This document shows positions 15,928-26,306 of a DNA stretch of 64,000 bases, piece by piece. This DNA is from CAWDMC01 sp963803295 (GTDB lineage: Bacteria > Acidobacteriota > Terriglobia > UBA7540). Position 1 is the stretch's first letter; the number at the start of each line of letters is the position of its first letter. A program made the translations under genes and the position numbers. The stretch covers positions 62,001 to 126,000 of the forward strand of contig CAWDMC010000011.1 of assembly GCA_963803295.1 (NCBI GenBank), in the 5' to 3' direction. The notes under the pieces were generated by a model. It did no database searches, was not told the DNA's origin, and saw only the letters and a program-made list of their open reading frames with translations.

Positions 15928-16515
15928 CTAAACCGCCTTCAGCGTCCCGGGATCCACCGTGTCGCGCGCGCTCGGCTTGTCGCTCTGGGCATAGTCGCCT
16001 TTAGCTTCGCTGGTGGAGGAAATATCTTCCGCACCCGTACGCTTCAATATGGCCTCGGCGCGATCCTTCCAGCCGGAATCATCGCAGTGGACCGACAGAA
16101 GAACGTTACCGTTCCTTACCCGCCCGTCATAGCGTTTGGCTTCATACTCGGGAATACCTGCTCCGACCAAGGTTCCCACTATTCCCCCCGCGGCGCCTCC
16201 GGCACCCACCCCCGCCAACAAGGCGACGATAGGGCCAGCTGCGATCATCGGACCGAGTCCGGGTATCGCGAGGGCTCCGATGGCAACAAGCCAGGCCAAG
16301 GTTCCCCCAACAACGGCGCCTGAAGCAGCGCCGGCAGCGGCTCCTTCAGGAGCCTTGGTGGCCTTCTCGTGCGCAAGATCCTTCGATCCGGCGTTCTCCG
16401 AGAAGAGCACCGAAATATCGGTGTTTCGAAATCCAGCCGAACGGAGGGCGTCAACGGCGACCTCCAAGCCTCCGTAGTTCGGATAGATTGCAAAAACTGC
16501 GAGGTTTTTAGCCAT
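15928..16515 (-). CDS. General-stress-type protein with glycine-zipper segment
   Basis: This is a 195-residue protein. The ATG at 16515 follows AAAAGGAGAG. The N-terminal domain (AVFAIYPNYGGLEVAVDALRSAGF, about residues 5-28, then DISVLFSEN) resembles the YflT/general stress protein 17M fold found in stress-induced proteins. The middle part, residues about 60-125, is an Ala/Gly-rich hydrophobic double span with the motifs GAAAGAASGAVVGGTLAWL and GVGAGGAAGGIVGTLVGAGI, a glycine-zipper membrane insertion pattern. The C-terminal part (NVLLSVHCDDSGWKDRAEAIL) is a second ferredoxin-like half. It closes the stress-gene island; function is unknown beyond that association. Confidence 0.75.
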   Translation of the reverse strand: MAKNLAVFAIYPNYGGLEVAVDALRSAGFRNTDISVLFSENAGSKDLAHEKATKAPEGAAAGAASGAVVGGTLAWLVAIGALAIPGLGPMIAAGPIVALLAGVGAGGAAGGIVGTLVGAGIPEYEAKRYDGRVRNGNVLLSVHCDDSGWKDRAEAILKRTGAEDISSTSEAKGDYAQSDKPSARDTVDPGTLKAV

Positions 16516-16969
16516 TCCAAACTCTCCTTTTTCGGCCGGCACAGCCAGACTGCCCCTCGCCCCTCGTCTGTTGGCGTTGGGAACCGTTCGTATACTTGGC
16601 ACTGTAAGCCGTCTCAGCCATCTCCACAATCACGACGAATGCTGAGTAGCCGCTGGAAATCGTCGTAGGATCACCGCCAAGGTACGCAAAGTCAAAAACA
16701 TAGAAGATACAGAAAAGGAAAAATTTAGGGCAAATCTTTTCAATGTAGACATTGCCATGTCGGGTATTCTGCCTGGGAGTCTTGATTCAGTAACAACAAG
16801 GCCAGAAGCTCTGTCCTTCTTCCGCAGCCCGGCGTCTAAGAGTGCGAGGAGACTATAGGCAGGGGCAGACAGTGCATTATCGAGCATTTATCACCGGCTA
16901 TTATCGGCTGCGGAGGTTGCCAGCCCCTACCGCCCAACTCGCTTTCGCTCGCGACGAGTCTAAGTAGCC
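16516..16969. other. Divergent intergenic region, about 450 bases
   Basis: The region separates the divergent stress-protein and transporter genes and should contain both promoters. I see AT-rich patches around 16690-16760 but no promoter pair good enough to call and no protein-like frame. Confidence 0.4.
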
Positions 16970-17821
16970 ATGGATGCCGTCAATCAGGCTGAACCAGAAC
17001 CCGCACAGAAGACTTACCAGAAAATCCTCGAGCAGGAAGTCGCCGAAGGTCTGCGAGAACTAGAGCGTCCAACTTTGGGGCTGCTGATTTCCGGATTCTC
17101 GGCCGGCCTCGACGTGAGTTTCAGCGTTCTCCTTATGGGAGTGATGACTACTCTGCTTCGCGGCCAAGTGTCTGAGGCGATCGCCCACATATTGGTGGCG
17201 AATACGTATGCCGTGGGTTTTGTGTTTGTGGTCCTCGGCCGCTCCGAACTTTTCACCGAACACACCACGCGCGCGGTTTATCCGGTTCTCACCCGCCGTG
17301 CTTCCATGGCCGGCCTTCTGCGCCTCTGGCTGCTGATCTACGTCAGCAATCTCACAGGGACCGCGATTTTTGCGCGGCTGGCCACATTGATCGGGCCGGC
17401 TTTGCGCGTAATCGATCCGTCCGCTTTTGTGGAAATCGGAAGGCGAGCGGTGACATACCCGTGGTGGGTGATATTGCTGAGCGCGATGATGGCCGGATGG
17501 CTCATGGGCCTGCTGTCCTGGTTGGTCACAGCCGGGCGCGATACCATGAGCCAGATCTTTTTTGTATGGCTTATCACCTCTGCGATTGGCATCTGCCGTT
17601 TACCACACTCGGTCGTCGGCAGCGCCGAGGTACTGGCCGCCGTGTTCGTCAAAGGCCTCGGCATGAAGGACTACGGACATTTTATGCTCTGGGCTACAGC
17701 GGGCAATATTATCGGGGGCGCTGTTTTTGTCGCCCTACTGAAGTACAGCCACGTGATCCGTGGCGGCGGCGATCCGGTTGATTTCGAGGAATCGCGAGGC
17801 GAACGGCTGATTACTCCTTGA
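16970..17821 (+). CDS. Formate/nitrite transporter (FNT) family protein
   Basis: This 283-residue integral membrane protein belongs to the FocA/NirC superfamily of pentameric anion channels. Six membrane segments can be traced, starting with LLISGFSAGLDVSFSVLLMG. The family block VLGRSELFTEHTT follows the second segment. Near LPHSVVGSAEV is the pore histidine equivalent, and GNIIGGAVFVALLKY is the last helix. The 40-residue cytoplasmic N-terminus with many Glu is typical of the YfdC-like subgroup. The substrate could be formate, nitrite, bicarbonate or another small anion; neighbours do not decide it. No strong ribosome site precedes the ATG. Confidence 0.9.
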   Translation: MDAVNQAEPEPAQKTYQKILEQEVAEGLRELERPTLGLLISGFSAGLDVSFSVLLMGVMTTLLRGQVSEAIAHILVANTYAVGFVFVVLGRSELFTEHTTRAVYPVLTRRASMAGLLRLWLLIYVSNLTGTAIFARLATLIGPALRVIDPSAFVEIGRRAVTYPWWVILLSAMMAGWLMGLLSWLVTAGRDTMSQIFFVWLITSAIGICRLPHSVVGSAEVLAAVFVKGLGMKDYGHFMLWATAGNIIGGAVFVALLKYSHVIRGGGDPVDFEESRGERLITP

Positions 17822-18019
17822 CCGGGATCGCTCACACCCGATCTGGCTGCTGATCAGGCTAAGGAGGGAGGCAACCCCGCCGAAGAAGCCGTGCCGTTGT
17901 CAGTTCCTCTGGCGAACGTGGGTCCGGCTCCAGGGGGCCAGGGATGCGCAACCGCCGCAAGGCGCCACACCTTACAGTACAGGTAGAGTTCCGTACCTGA
18001 AGCGCTCTAATGGTAATCC

Positions 18020-18048
18020 TTGACCCGCTCCATCTTCCTGTATATACT
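18020..18048 (+). promoter_or_regulatory. Sigma70-like promoter for the PAS histidine kinase
   Basis: TTGACC (18020-18025), a 17-base spacer, then TATACT (18043-18048). This is a near-consensus promoter that gives a leader of about 58 bases before the ATG at 18113. The GC-rich stretch 17830-17990 upstream is therefore not transcribed from it. Confidence 0.65.
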
Positions 18049-18112
18049 CCGAATATTCATATCAGTAGTCAGTTGGCTCTGCTGTCTGAGACCAGATTGA
18101 CCGGAGGGGACC

Positions 18113-20566
18113 ATGACTCCAACCATAGCGTCTCAGCCACTACTAGGTCCGGAACAACAGACTGATGTGCATGATAGTCACGTTTCTGCAAGAACTTCGT
18201 CCGATACTCCTGATCCTCCTCCAACTCCTAAACAAGCAGTACGGGGCGATTCTTTCTCCCTTGTAAAACCGTCCCGAGACGGGTCGTCTGGGAGTCCACA
18301 GAACGCCGTCAGCGCATCTCTGGCTCGAACTGTTGAACGGATGGGAGCCTTCGAGTGGGACCCGAAGAGCCTGGAGTCCCTATCATCTCCGGAACTTCAT
18401 GACATCTTTGGAACGGAACCGACGGACCCAGGGCGTCTGCAGAAATGGACCTCGCGGGTTCACCCGGAGGACGTAGCGAGAGTACAGGCGGAAATTAAAC
18501 GGGCATCTTTGACGGGGGCAGTGGAATTCGAGTTTCGCTATCAGCATCCCGAGCGGGGACTTCGCTGGCTGTACACCAAGGGCCAGAGATTTTCTCCCGG
18601 TGACGCGCGCGTTCTGGGCGTGGTTGTCGACATAACCGAGCGCAAGCAAGCCCGGGCTGCCCTTAGGGAAGAGACCCAGCGTTTGAAATTCAACCTGGAG
18701 GCATCCAGTATTGGCACCTGGGACTGGAACCTGCTGACAGGTGAGGTTGTTTGGTCCGAAAACATGGAGAAGATCCTTGGCCAAGAGCCGGGGTCGTTTG
18801 GAGGCACCTTCGAGAGCTTTCTAGAGCGCGTTCACCCGGAGGATCGCAGCAAGGTACAGGAGGCGGTGGAGGAGGCAACTGGGGGTAACGGCCGGTACCA
18901 GATCGAATATCGCCAGCTTGGAGCCGAGGGCAGTGTGCACTGGATCGAAGGCAAAGGTCAGGTGCTTTACGACGAAGGCCATCACCCCATTCGCATGACG
19001 GGTGTCTGCTGGGACATCACGCTGCGGAAGCGCGGGGAAGAACTCCTCCGATTCAAGGCTAACGTGTTGGCGCGGATCACTGACGTGGTAATGGCTGTCG
19101 ATCATGAGCAGCGCATTACGTATTGGAACCAAGCAGCAGAGTCGTTGTACGGACTAAGCGCAGGCGAAGTGCTGGGCCGCCCCGTTCCCGGCACCATTCG
19201 CTATCAGTGGATAGATCCTCATGACGAGACGGCCTGTCGCCGGTCACTGTCGGCCAAGGGCAGTTGGAAGGGAGAGCTGATCAGCTACAGGAAAAACGGC
19301 GACGCCTTTTATGTGGAAGCGTCAGTCACGACAGCCACCGGACGCGATCCGGGAGAAGGCGGAGTCCTCGTCATTCTCCGTGATATTACGGAAAGAAAGC
19401 GCGCCGAGATGGCCCTGAAAAAAGCACATGATGAGCTGGAAGCGCGAGTGCAGGAGCGGACCATCGAGATCGCCCAGCGAGAGGACGCCCTGCGTTCAGC
19501 CAACGAGGAACTGCTCAAACAGGCTCAGTTGCTCGATCTTGCGCAGGACGCCATCATCGTTCGCGATCTATCGAGTGTCATCATCTTCTGGAACACGGGG
19601 GCGGAAAGAACCTACGGCTGGAACCGGGCGGAGGCGGTCGGGAAGGTGAGCCACGTGCTTCTCGACGCCGTGTTTCCCGCAGGCTACGAGCGGACGCAGC
19701 AACAGCTCTTCAACGAGGGATCATGGGAGGGAGAGTTGGTCCATACGCGCAGCAGCGGGAATCGCATCACGGTCGCCAGCCGGCAGGTTTTGCAGCGGGA
19801 CGAAACTGGCCGACCGATTGCCGTTCTGGAGATCAACCGCGACATCACGGAGCGCAAGCAGGCTGAAGAGTCCACGCGGGACCTTTCAGGACGCTTGCTG
19901 AGTATGCAGGATGAAGAGCGTCGCAGACTGGCTCGCGAATTGCACGACAGCACCGCCCAAAAGTTGACAGCTCTCTCGCTGAATCTCGCCATCATGGAGC
20001 AATTCAGTGAGATAACTCATCATCCGTCAGCGGGTAGGGCCCTCACTGAAAGCCTGGATCTGGCGAAGCAAACGTCGGCCGAACTACGCAGCGTCTCCTA
20101 CCTGTTGCATCCCCCAGTGCTGGACGATGGGGGTCTCGAAAAAGCTCTGGACTGGTACATCAAGGGGTTCGCCCGGCGAACCAAGATCGACATCGAGCTG
20201 GAGGTGCCATCGACCACATACGAGAGGCTACCCCGAGAACTGGAAATGACACTCTTCCGTATCGTCCAGGAGGCGCTCACCAACATTTATCGCCACTCGG
20301 AGAGTGCCGTCGCTGGGGTGCGCCTCTGGCGTGAACCCAAAGGAATCAAGCTCGAAGTATGGGATCGCGGCAAGGGGCTCGATCCGGAAATTGCCCACGG
20401 CACAGAAGCAGGCGCCAGGCTCGGCGTCGGCATTCGGGGGATGATCGAGAGGGTGAGGCAGCTCGGAGGGCGGATGACGCTTCGCCCAGGCAACCCCGGT
20501 ACCATCGTCGAGGTGCTCCTGCCCCTGGCCCAGACTCCAGAGTGGAAATCGGCGTCATCGTCCTGA
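18113..20566 (+). CDS. Multi-PAS sensor histidine kinase (NarX/DegS-like)
   Basis: This 817-residue soluble kinase starts at the ATG at 18113, after CCGGAGGGG. Four PAS/PAC units are visible, at about residues 80-180, 185-310, 312-435 and 475-590; each ends in a D-I-T-E-R-K or D-I-T-L-R-K block. A coiled coil (KAHDELEARVQERTIEIAQRE) separates the third and fourth. The dimerisation and phosphorylation domain is of the HisKA_3 type, RRRLARELHDSTAQKLTALS, with H611 as the likely phosphorylation site. The HATPase domain shows ALTNIYRHSE (N box) and GVGIRGMIERVRQLGG (G box). Such kinases phosphorylate LuxR-type response regulators, but none is in the window. No membrane segment is present, so the signal is cytosolic. 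Confidence 0.93.
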   Translation: MTPTIASQPLLGPEQQTDVHDSHVSARTSSDTPDPPPTPKQAVRGDSFSLVKPSRDGSSGSPQNAVSASLARTVERMGAFEWDPKSLESLSSPELHDIFGTEPTDPGRLQKWTSRVHPEDVARVQAEIKRASLTGAVEFEFRYQHPERGLRWLYTKGQRFSPGDARVLGVVVDITERKQARAALREETQRLKFNLEASSIGTWDWNLLTGEVVWSENMEKILGQEPGSFGGTFESFLERVHPEDRSKVQEAVEEATGGNGRYQIEYRQLGAEGSVHWIEGKGQVLYDEGHHPIRMTGVCWDITLRKRGEELLRFKANVLARITDVVMAVDHEQRITYWNQAAESLYGLSAGEVLGRPVPGTIRYQWIDPHDETACRRSLSAKGSWKGELISYRKNGDAFYVEASVTTATGRDPGEGGVLVILRDITERKRAEMALKKAHDELEARVQERTIEIAQREDALRSANEELLKQAQLLDLAQDAIIVRDLSSVIIFWNTGAERTYGWNRAEAVGKVSHVLLDAVFPAGYERTQQQLFNEGSWEGELVHTRSSGNRITVASRQVLQRDETGRPIAVLEINRDITERKQAEESTRDLSGRLLSMQDEERRRLARELHDSTAQKLTALSLNLAIMEQFSEITHHPSAGRALTESLDLAKQTSAELRSVSYLLHPPVLDDGGLEKALDWYIKGFARRTKIDIELEVPSTTYERLPRELEMTLFRIVQEALTNIYRHSESAVAGVRLWREPKGIKLEVWDRGKGLDPEIAHGTEAGARLGVGIRGMIERVRQLGGRMTLRPGNPGTIVEVLLPLAQTPEWKSASSS

Positions 20567-20668
20567 TCGCAATCCGCATCTAAATATAGTCCTGGCTTTC
20601 AAATTTCCTGTAAGTGGGAGAAGTCTCCGGCTTTCGTGTATCCGGCCAAGCTTCTTGAGGAGCATTCG

Positions 20669-22453
20669 ATGAGTACGATGAAGACGCCCGAATTCGCTGC
20701 TTCGGCGCCGACCCCCGTGGCGGACTGGTACAACTATGACTATCCCGCCCACGTGGTTCAGTTCTATGGGGAGGACAGATCGCTGATCGAGGCCTTGGGC
20801 CGCTACGTCGGCACCGCTCTCGCCGCCGGCGACGTGGCGGTGGTCATTGCGACTAAGGCACACCGGGATGCGCTGGCCTTGCAATTGAAGGCGCACGGCC
20901 TGGATACCAATGTGGTTCTCAAACAGGGGCGCTATGTAGCGCTGGATGCCTCCGAAACCCTCGCAAGATTCACACAAAAGGGATGGCCCGAGGTGGAGCG
21001 ATTCATTGAAGTGATGGGTAATATCATCACCCACGCCTCGGCCGCCGCGCAGGGAAAGGATCGCCGGGTGGTGATGTTCGGAGAGATGGTTGCACTGCTC
21101 TGGACAGAAGAAAATCCGGAGCCCGCCCTGAGGCTGGAGCAGTTCTGGAACGAGCTGGCACGGAACCACTCGTTTTCGTTGCGTTGCGCTTACCCGATTC
21201 AAAAATTCCATGGCGACCGGGATGGTGAAAAACTCCTGAACATCTGCGACCACCATTCCTCCGTGATTCCCGATGAGAGCTACACGGCCCTGGCCGGCGA
21301 ACAGGATCGCTTGCGTGGGATTGCTTTACTGCAGCAAAAGGCCCAAGCTCTGGCCGAACTCCAGCGAACCACCGAAGAGCTGCGTCAAACTGAAGAGAGG
21401 TTCCGTCTGCTGGTCGACGGCGTAAAGGACTACGCCATCTTCATGCTGGATCCCACGGGGCACATTTTGAGCTGGAATCTGGGGGCAAAGCGAATCAAGG
21501 GATACGAACCGCAGGAGATTATCGGGAAGCATTTCTCGGTGTTTTATCCGGCTGAAGAGATTCGCTCGGGCAAACCGGACCGCGAGTTGAAGATCGCCTC
21601 GAGCGAAGGGCGCTTCGAGGAGGAAGGATGGCGGCTGCGCAAAGACGGCTCGCTGTTTTGGGCTAATGTATTGATCACCGCACTTTACGACGAGTCCGGT
21701 CGTCTCCGGGGATTTGCCAAGGTCACCCGGGACATCACGGAACGAAAGCGCTCCGAGGAATCCAGACGCGAGCTTTCGGCGCGCCTGCTCAGTCTGCAGG
21801 ACGACGAACGCCGGCGTCTCGCGCGTGAACTGCACGACAGCACCGCTCAAACACTGTCGGCGCTATCCTTAAATCTCGCCCTGTTGAACCATTACAGCGA
21901 GATTTCGAATCATCCCACGGCGGGCAAAGCGCTCGCCGAAAGTATCGATCTCGTCAACCAAGCTTCGGGCGAAGTGCGCAGCATGTCCTATCTGCTGCAT
22001 CCACCTCTGCTCGACCATGGCGGCTTGGTGAAGGCATTGCCCTGGTACGTTGAGGGATTCACCAAGCGCAGTAATATTCAAGTGGAGTTGGAGGTGTCGC
22101 TCGGACCGTTCGATCAGCTGCCGCGAGAGGTGGAAACGGCGCTATTCCGCATCGTCCAGGAAGCCCTCACCAACATCTATCGCCACTCCGGCAGTTCTAC
22201 CGCAGGAGTGCGGCTCCAGGGGGGTCGAGAAGCAACCCGGCTTCAGGTATGGGATCACGGCAAGGGACTCAAGGAGGGTTCCTTTAAGACGCTCGACGAC
22301 ATACCGGCGAGCCTTGGTGTGGGAATCCGCGGCATGCACGAAAGAGTACGGCAACTGGGGGGCCGGATGGAGGTTCGCAGCGAGAGCACGGGGACCACGA
22401 TTGACGTCGTTCTACCTTCCTTCGTCGCCGCCGAGGCTGCGCCGGGCCGATGA
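20669..22453 (+). CDS. MEDS-PAS sensor histidine kinase
   Basis: This 594-residue kinase starts at the ATG at 20669 (GAGGAG upstream). Residues about 15-185 form a MEDS domain, the sensory unit named after methanogen proteins and DcmR. Its marks here are HVVQFYGEDRSLIEALGRYV, AAGDVAVVIATKAHRDAL, GRYVALDASETLARF and VVMFGEMVALLW. A PAS domain follows (about 235-350), and then HisKA_3 with H389 in ARELHDSTAQTLSALS. The HATPase has ALTNIYRHSG and GVGIRGMHERVRQLGG. From the phosphorylation helix onward it is strongly similar to the preceding kinase, so the two probably arose by duplication with sensor swapping. Signal and partner regulator are unknown. Confidence 0.92.
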   Translation: MSTMKTPEFAASAPTPVADWYNYDYPAHVVQFYGEDRSLIEALGRYVGTALAAGDVAVVIATKAHRDALALQLKAHGLDTNVVLKQGRYVALDASETLARFTQKGWPEVERFIEVMGNIITHASAAAQGKDRRVVMFGEMVALLWTEENPEPALRLEQFWNELARNHSFSLRCAYPIQKFHGDRDGEKLLNICDHHSSVIPDESYTALAGEQDRLRGIALLQQKAQALAELQRTTEELRQTEERFRLLVDGVKDYAIFMLDPTGHILSWNLGAKRIKGYEPQEIIGKHFSVFYPAEEIRSGKPDRELKIASSEGRFEEEGWRLRKDGSLFWANVLITALYDESGRLRGFAKVTRDITERKRSEESRRELSARLLSLQDDERRRLARELHDSTAQTLSALSLNLALLNHYSEISNHPTAGKALAESIDLVNQASGEVRSMSYLLHPPLLDHGGLVKALPWYVEGFTKRSNIQVELEVSLGPFDQLPREVETALFRIVQEALTNIYRHSGSSTAGVRLQGGREATRLQVWDHGKGLKEGSFKTLDDIPASLGVGIRGMHERVRQLGGRMEVRSESTGTTIDVVLPSFVAAEAAPGR

Positions 22454-22556
22454 CCTGCTTTTCGCTCGCCTAAGTCACCTATCTAAATCTGGACGACGCT
22501 CGCGGCGGGGATCCAGGTTGGCGTGGATTCGAAGCGACCTCACGTCACCGTGGTCA

Positions 22557-24384
22557 TCATCGATAGGCGGCAGCCTGGATGCTGTACAGCTCCGAGTAAT
22601 GGCCCTTCTTAGCCATCAGCTCATCGTGGGCGCCGACCTCCACCAGTCGAGCCCCATCGAGCACGACAATGAGATCGGCCATGCGGACCGTGGAGAACCG
22701 ATGGGAGACGAGGACCGTGATGCGACCGCTGCCTTTCTCGCCGCTGCCTCGCGCCGCCGCGGCGTAGCGCTCGAACAGCGCGTGTTCAGTCTCCGCATCC
22801 AGTGCAGCGGTCGGCTCGTCGAGGACCAGCAGGAGCGGCTCAGCGCGCATGAAACCGCGCGCCAGGGCAAGCTTCTGCCACTGGCCGAACGATAGCTCGG
22901 CGCCGCCCGGCCAGGTCGGACCGAGCTGCGTATCGAGGCCGGAAGACAAACGGGCGACAACGTCGCTGGCGCCAGCGCGGTCGACCGCCGCGAACACGGC
23001 GGGCTCGTCCTCCAGTCGAAACACGTCGCCCAAACCGACCGTCTGCCTAGCGCGGAATTCGAAGCGGAAGAAATCCTGGAATGCACCCGCCAGACGCGCC
23101 CGCCACTCGTCCGCCAGCAGGCGCACGAGTGGCGTGTCATCCACGAGGATTGAGCCAGAAGACGGCTCATACATCTTGGCGAGCAGCTTGACCAGCGTTG
23201 TCTTTCCAGCGCCGTTCTCGCCGACGATCGCCACCACCGAGCCTGCGGGCAGAGTCATAGACAAATTATCCAGCACGACGCGTGACGTGCCGGGGTAGGC
23301 GAACGACACATGGTCGAAGCGGATGCCGCGGCGCAACTCCGTGGGAACCGGCAGATCGCCCGAGGCGGCGACGGAGGCGGCATAGTCCTCAAGCCACGCC
23401 AGCCGCCGCGAGCCGTCCATCCAGAATCCACGCAGGAATCCAATCTCGCCCACGGTGGCGCCGACGTACGCCGAGAGACGCGCGCCGGCGGCAAGCACCA
23501 GCAGCACCGCGCTGGCCGGCGCGCGAAGGCCGGACGAAACGAACACGACTGCGCCGACATAGGCGAGGCCGAATACCGCCCACGCCAGTGTATGCCACAA
23601 CGCCGAACCCCATCGGGCGCTTCCGACCGGTCCGTACCAGCGCTCCCACGCGGCGCGGCGCTCGGTAACGAGGCGCTCTCCGATGCCGGTGACCCGCACT
23701 TCCTTCCCGGGCGCTGCGGCCGTGGCCATGGTGAAGAGGTGACGCGCCAGCCGACTGCTTTGTGCCCCACGCTCCTGCGCGGACCTTTCGACCCCCGGCC
23801 GCCACGTCGAGGTCAACACGGTGGGGACTGCGAACGCTACGAGCAGGATTAGCGCCGGATGAATCGACGCCAGCAGCGCCATCGTCACGCCCAGCCGCAG
23901 GATCCACCCGAGCGTGGAGAAGAGCGACATATACATGTGGTCGAGCACGAACACCTGGTTCCGGAGCATGGACAGCCGATCGAGATACTCCGGGCGTTCC
24001 TGGTGCGCCAGCGTTGCCACCGAGGCCTGAAGCTGCGCCACGTGCGATTCCAGCGCGATCGTGACCTTATCGCGGAAGCGGCGCTGCACGCGTGTGCTAA
24101 CCGTGCGGAGAAACCAGGTAGCGGCGGCCGAGAGGCCTAGGCCAATCGCCGCGCCCTGCACTAACCCAGGACTGTCGCTCGAGGACGCCCTTTCCCAGCA
24201 GCATCAGCCACAACGCCAGAAGCGCATCGGGCAGCGCGGCGAGCTGCGACAGGCCGAGCGCCGCCACCATTAAGCGAGGCTCGTGGCGATACCCCAGCTT
24301 GCACAACCGCCACATTGACGATAGCGCCGGGGGCAGCGGCTCGATATTTCGAGCGCCGTGATCTCCCTCAGGAGAGGACGTCAT
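22557..24384 (-). pseudogene. ABC exporter, second of pair, one frameshift
   Basis: This is a fused permease/ATPase of the ABC exporter type. The ATG at 24384 overlaps the end of the upstream ABC gene by 17 bases. The first 68 residues (ending LLALWLMLLGKGVLER) are in one frame. After about 24177, one surplus base shifts reading to a second frame that continues GLVQGAAIGLGLSAAATWFL and on to the stop at 22557. The nucleotide-binding domain is complete: Walker A GENGAGKTT, signature LSFGQWQ (Gly-to-Phe variant), Walker B LLVLDEPTAALD and the switch His in VSHRFSTVR. With the base removed the protein is about 608 residues. The region is visibly more GC-rich than its flanks, suggesting transfer. 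The substrate is unknown. Confidence 0.8.
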
Positions 24385-26207
24385 AGGTCTTGCCCACCTC
24401 CTCGTCGGGGATATTGAAACGCTGGGCTTGAAGATCGAACATCGTCCGATAGCGCCCGTTGAGTGCCATCAGCTCGTCGTGCGTGCCGAGCTCGATGACC
24501 CGGCCATGCTCGAGCACGCAGATGCGATCGGCATGGCGGACGGTGGAGAAGCGATGCGAGATCAGGATGGTTGTGCAATGCCGAGTGGCCGCGAGCAGCC
24601 GATCGAAGATCTCCGCTTCCCCACGCACGTCGAGCTGTGCAGTGGGTTCGTCGAGCAGCACGACGCCGGCGCCCAGCTTGACCGCTGCCAGAGCTCGGGC
24701 GAGCGCGACGCGCTGCCATTGACCGCCAGAGAGGTCGGTGCCGCCATCGTACCCGCGGGCCAGCACCGTGTCCAGTGTGGCCAGATTCGCGGCTCCTGCC
24801 GATTCGAGCGCGGCGCGGACCACATCATCTGGCGCGCCTCCCGGCGCCACGTTATCGCGCAGAGGCAGCTCAAGACGGAAGAAATCCTGGAAAACGGCTG
24901 CGATGCGCGCGCGCCACGAAGAGAGATCGAACTCACGAAGGTCGACGCCATCGACCTCAATCGCACCGGACTGCGGATCGTAGAGCCGGCAAAGCAGTTT
25001 GGCGATCGTGGTTTTGCCAGCGCCGTTCTGTCCAACGATGGCGAGCGACGTTCCGGCGGGAATAGTGAGATCGAAGTGCTCTAGCACAGGCACGCCGGCG
25101 CCACCCGGGGCCGACGCGCCCGCAGGGTACGCGCCTGCAGGATATGTAAACGTCACATCGCGGAGATGAATCTCCCGTGCCGGTATCGCGTCCGCACGGC
25201 GGAGGCCGGAGGGCAGGCGGCCGGCGCTCTGCATCGAGGGCTCGAGTCGCAACACCGCGGCGACGGGGGCAGCCGCTCCGTCGAGCGCCCAACTGAATCC
25301 ACCGAACGCGAGCATCGACACGCCGACGGCGCACTGCACGTAGACGACCGCTTCACCTAGATTGATGCGACCATGGGCGGCGGCGCTCGCAAGCAGCCAG
25401 AACACCAGGACATTCGCAGAGACGACGAGCAGGAGGCTCCAGATGACAGGGCGCTCTCGCAAGCGCGTGGCCACGTACTGTAGCTCGTGCAGGCGCGTGC
25501 GTCTGGCAATGAAACGGTCGATGGTCCATCTGGCCAGTCCGAACAGCCGCAGTTCCTTGCTAGCGGGCGGGTCGACCGCCAGCCTGTAGGCGTAGTCTGC
25601 ATCCCGCTGCGCACCGCGCACCTCCTCGGTGTTCCGGTCGCGCCAGATCGCGCTTTCGCGCAGAAGCCAGTGCGTTGCGAGCCATGGGCCCGCCAGCAGG
25701 ATCGGCGCCCACCACGCGTATCCGGCAAGGATCGCGGCGGACGCCACACCGCCGAGCATCTCCACCATGCCGTTGGCGATGAAATCCATGGAGATCGAAA
25801 GCGGCGGGCCGGTCATCCCAAGGTCGAAGTCGCGCGCCACGGTGAGGTCGCTGTTAAGCGTTGGGTCTTCGAGGTGCCCCATGCCCGGCGGGCGTTACGC
25901 AGGCCTCGGTGAGCCGGTCATAAAGCCATGCCGCAGTGCGGTCACCGAGGTTGGCGCTTACCGCCTGGTGAATCGGGCTGAGCACCTGAAATAGCACGAA
26001 GATCGCACCGGCAAACGCCAGCGGGCCGGCGAGTGGATCGCCGCGTTCGACGGCGCCGACAAGCGCGCCCATCGCGATCGCGAACGCCGCCGGAAGAACC
26101 CCTCTCAGAACGAGGACCATCCACCAAGCGGCAGCGAGGCCAGGGTCCGCCCTCGGCAGGACCGCGAAGAACTTCCATTCCTTGCGCTCGGTCAGTGTTT
26201 GGAGCAC
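24368..26207 (-). pseudogene. ABC exporter, first of pair, one frameshift
   Basis: This is a fused ABC permease/ATPase. The start is uncertain: the GTG at 26207 with TTGAGG upstream is favoured, because extending further would overlap the divergent GH36 gene. The N-terminal frame ends shortly after DRTAAWLYDRLTEACV. Deleting one base of the TT at 25895-25896 (plus strand) gives CVRPPGMGHLEDPTL and restores the frame through DLTVARDFDLGMTGPPLS to the stop at 24368. The motifs are Walker A GQNGAGKTT, signature LSGGQWQ, Walker B VVLLDEPTAQLD and ISHRFSTVR. Its ATP-binding half resembles that of the downstream gene, so a heterodimeric exporter is likely (inference). The same kind of single-base insertion occurs in both genes. 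Confidence 0.8.
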
Positions 26208-26306
26208 AATCGCATTTTGCCTCAAGAAGCGGCGAGCGCACAACTCACCGCGCCCCCCCCGCAGCCGAGCGACCGGATGGAGATGGTCACCAACGAGAGG
26301 TTCACT

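Noticed and set aside
17830..17990. GC-rich stretch with GGAGGCAACCCCGCC and CGCAACCGCCGCAAGGCG, resembling a riboswitch
   Set aside because: No known class matches, and a near-consensus promoter at 18020-18048 lies downstream, so it would not be in the kinase leader.
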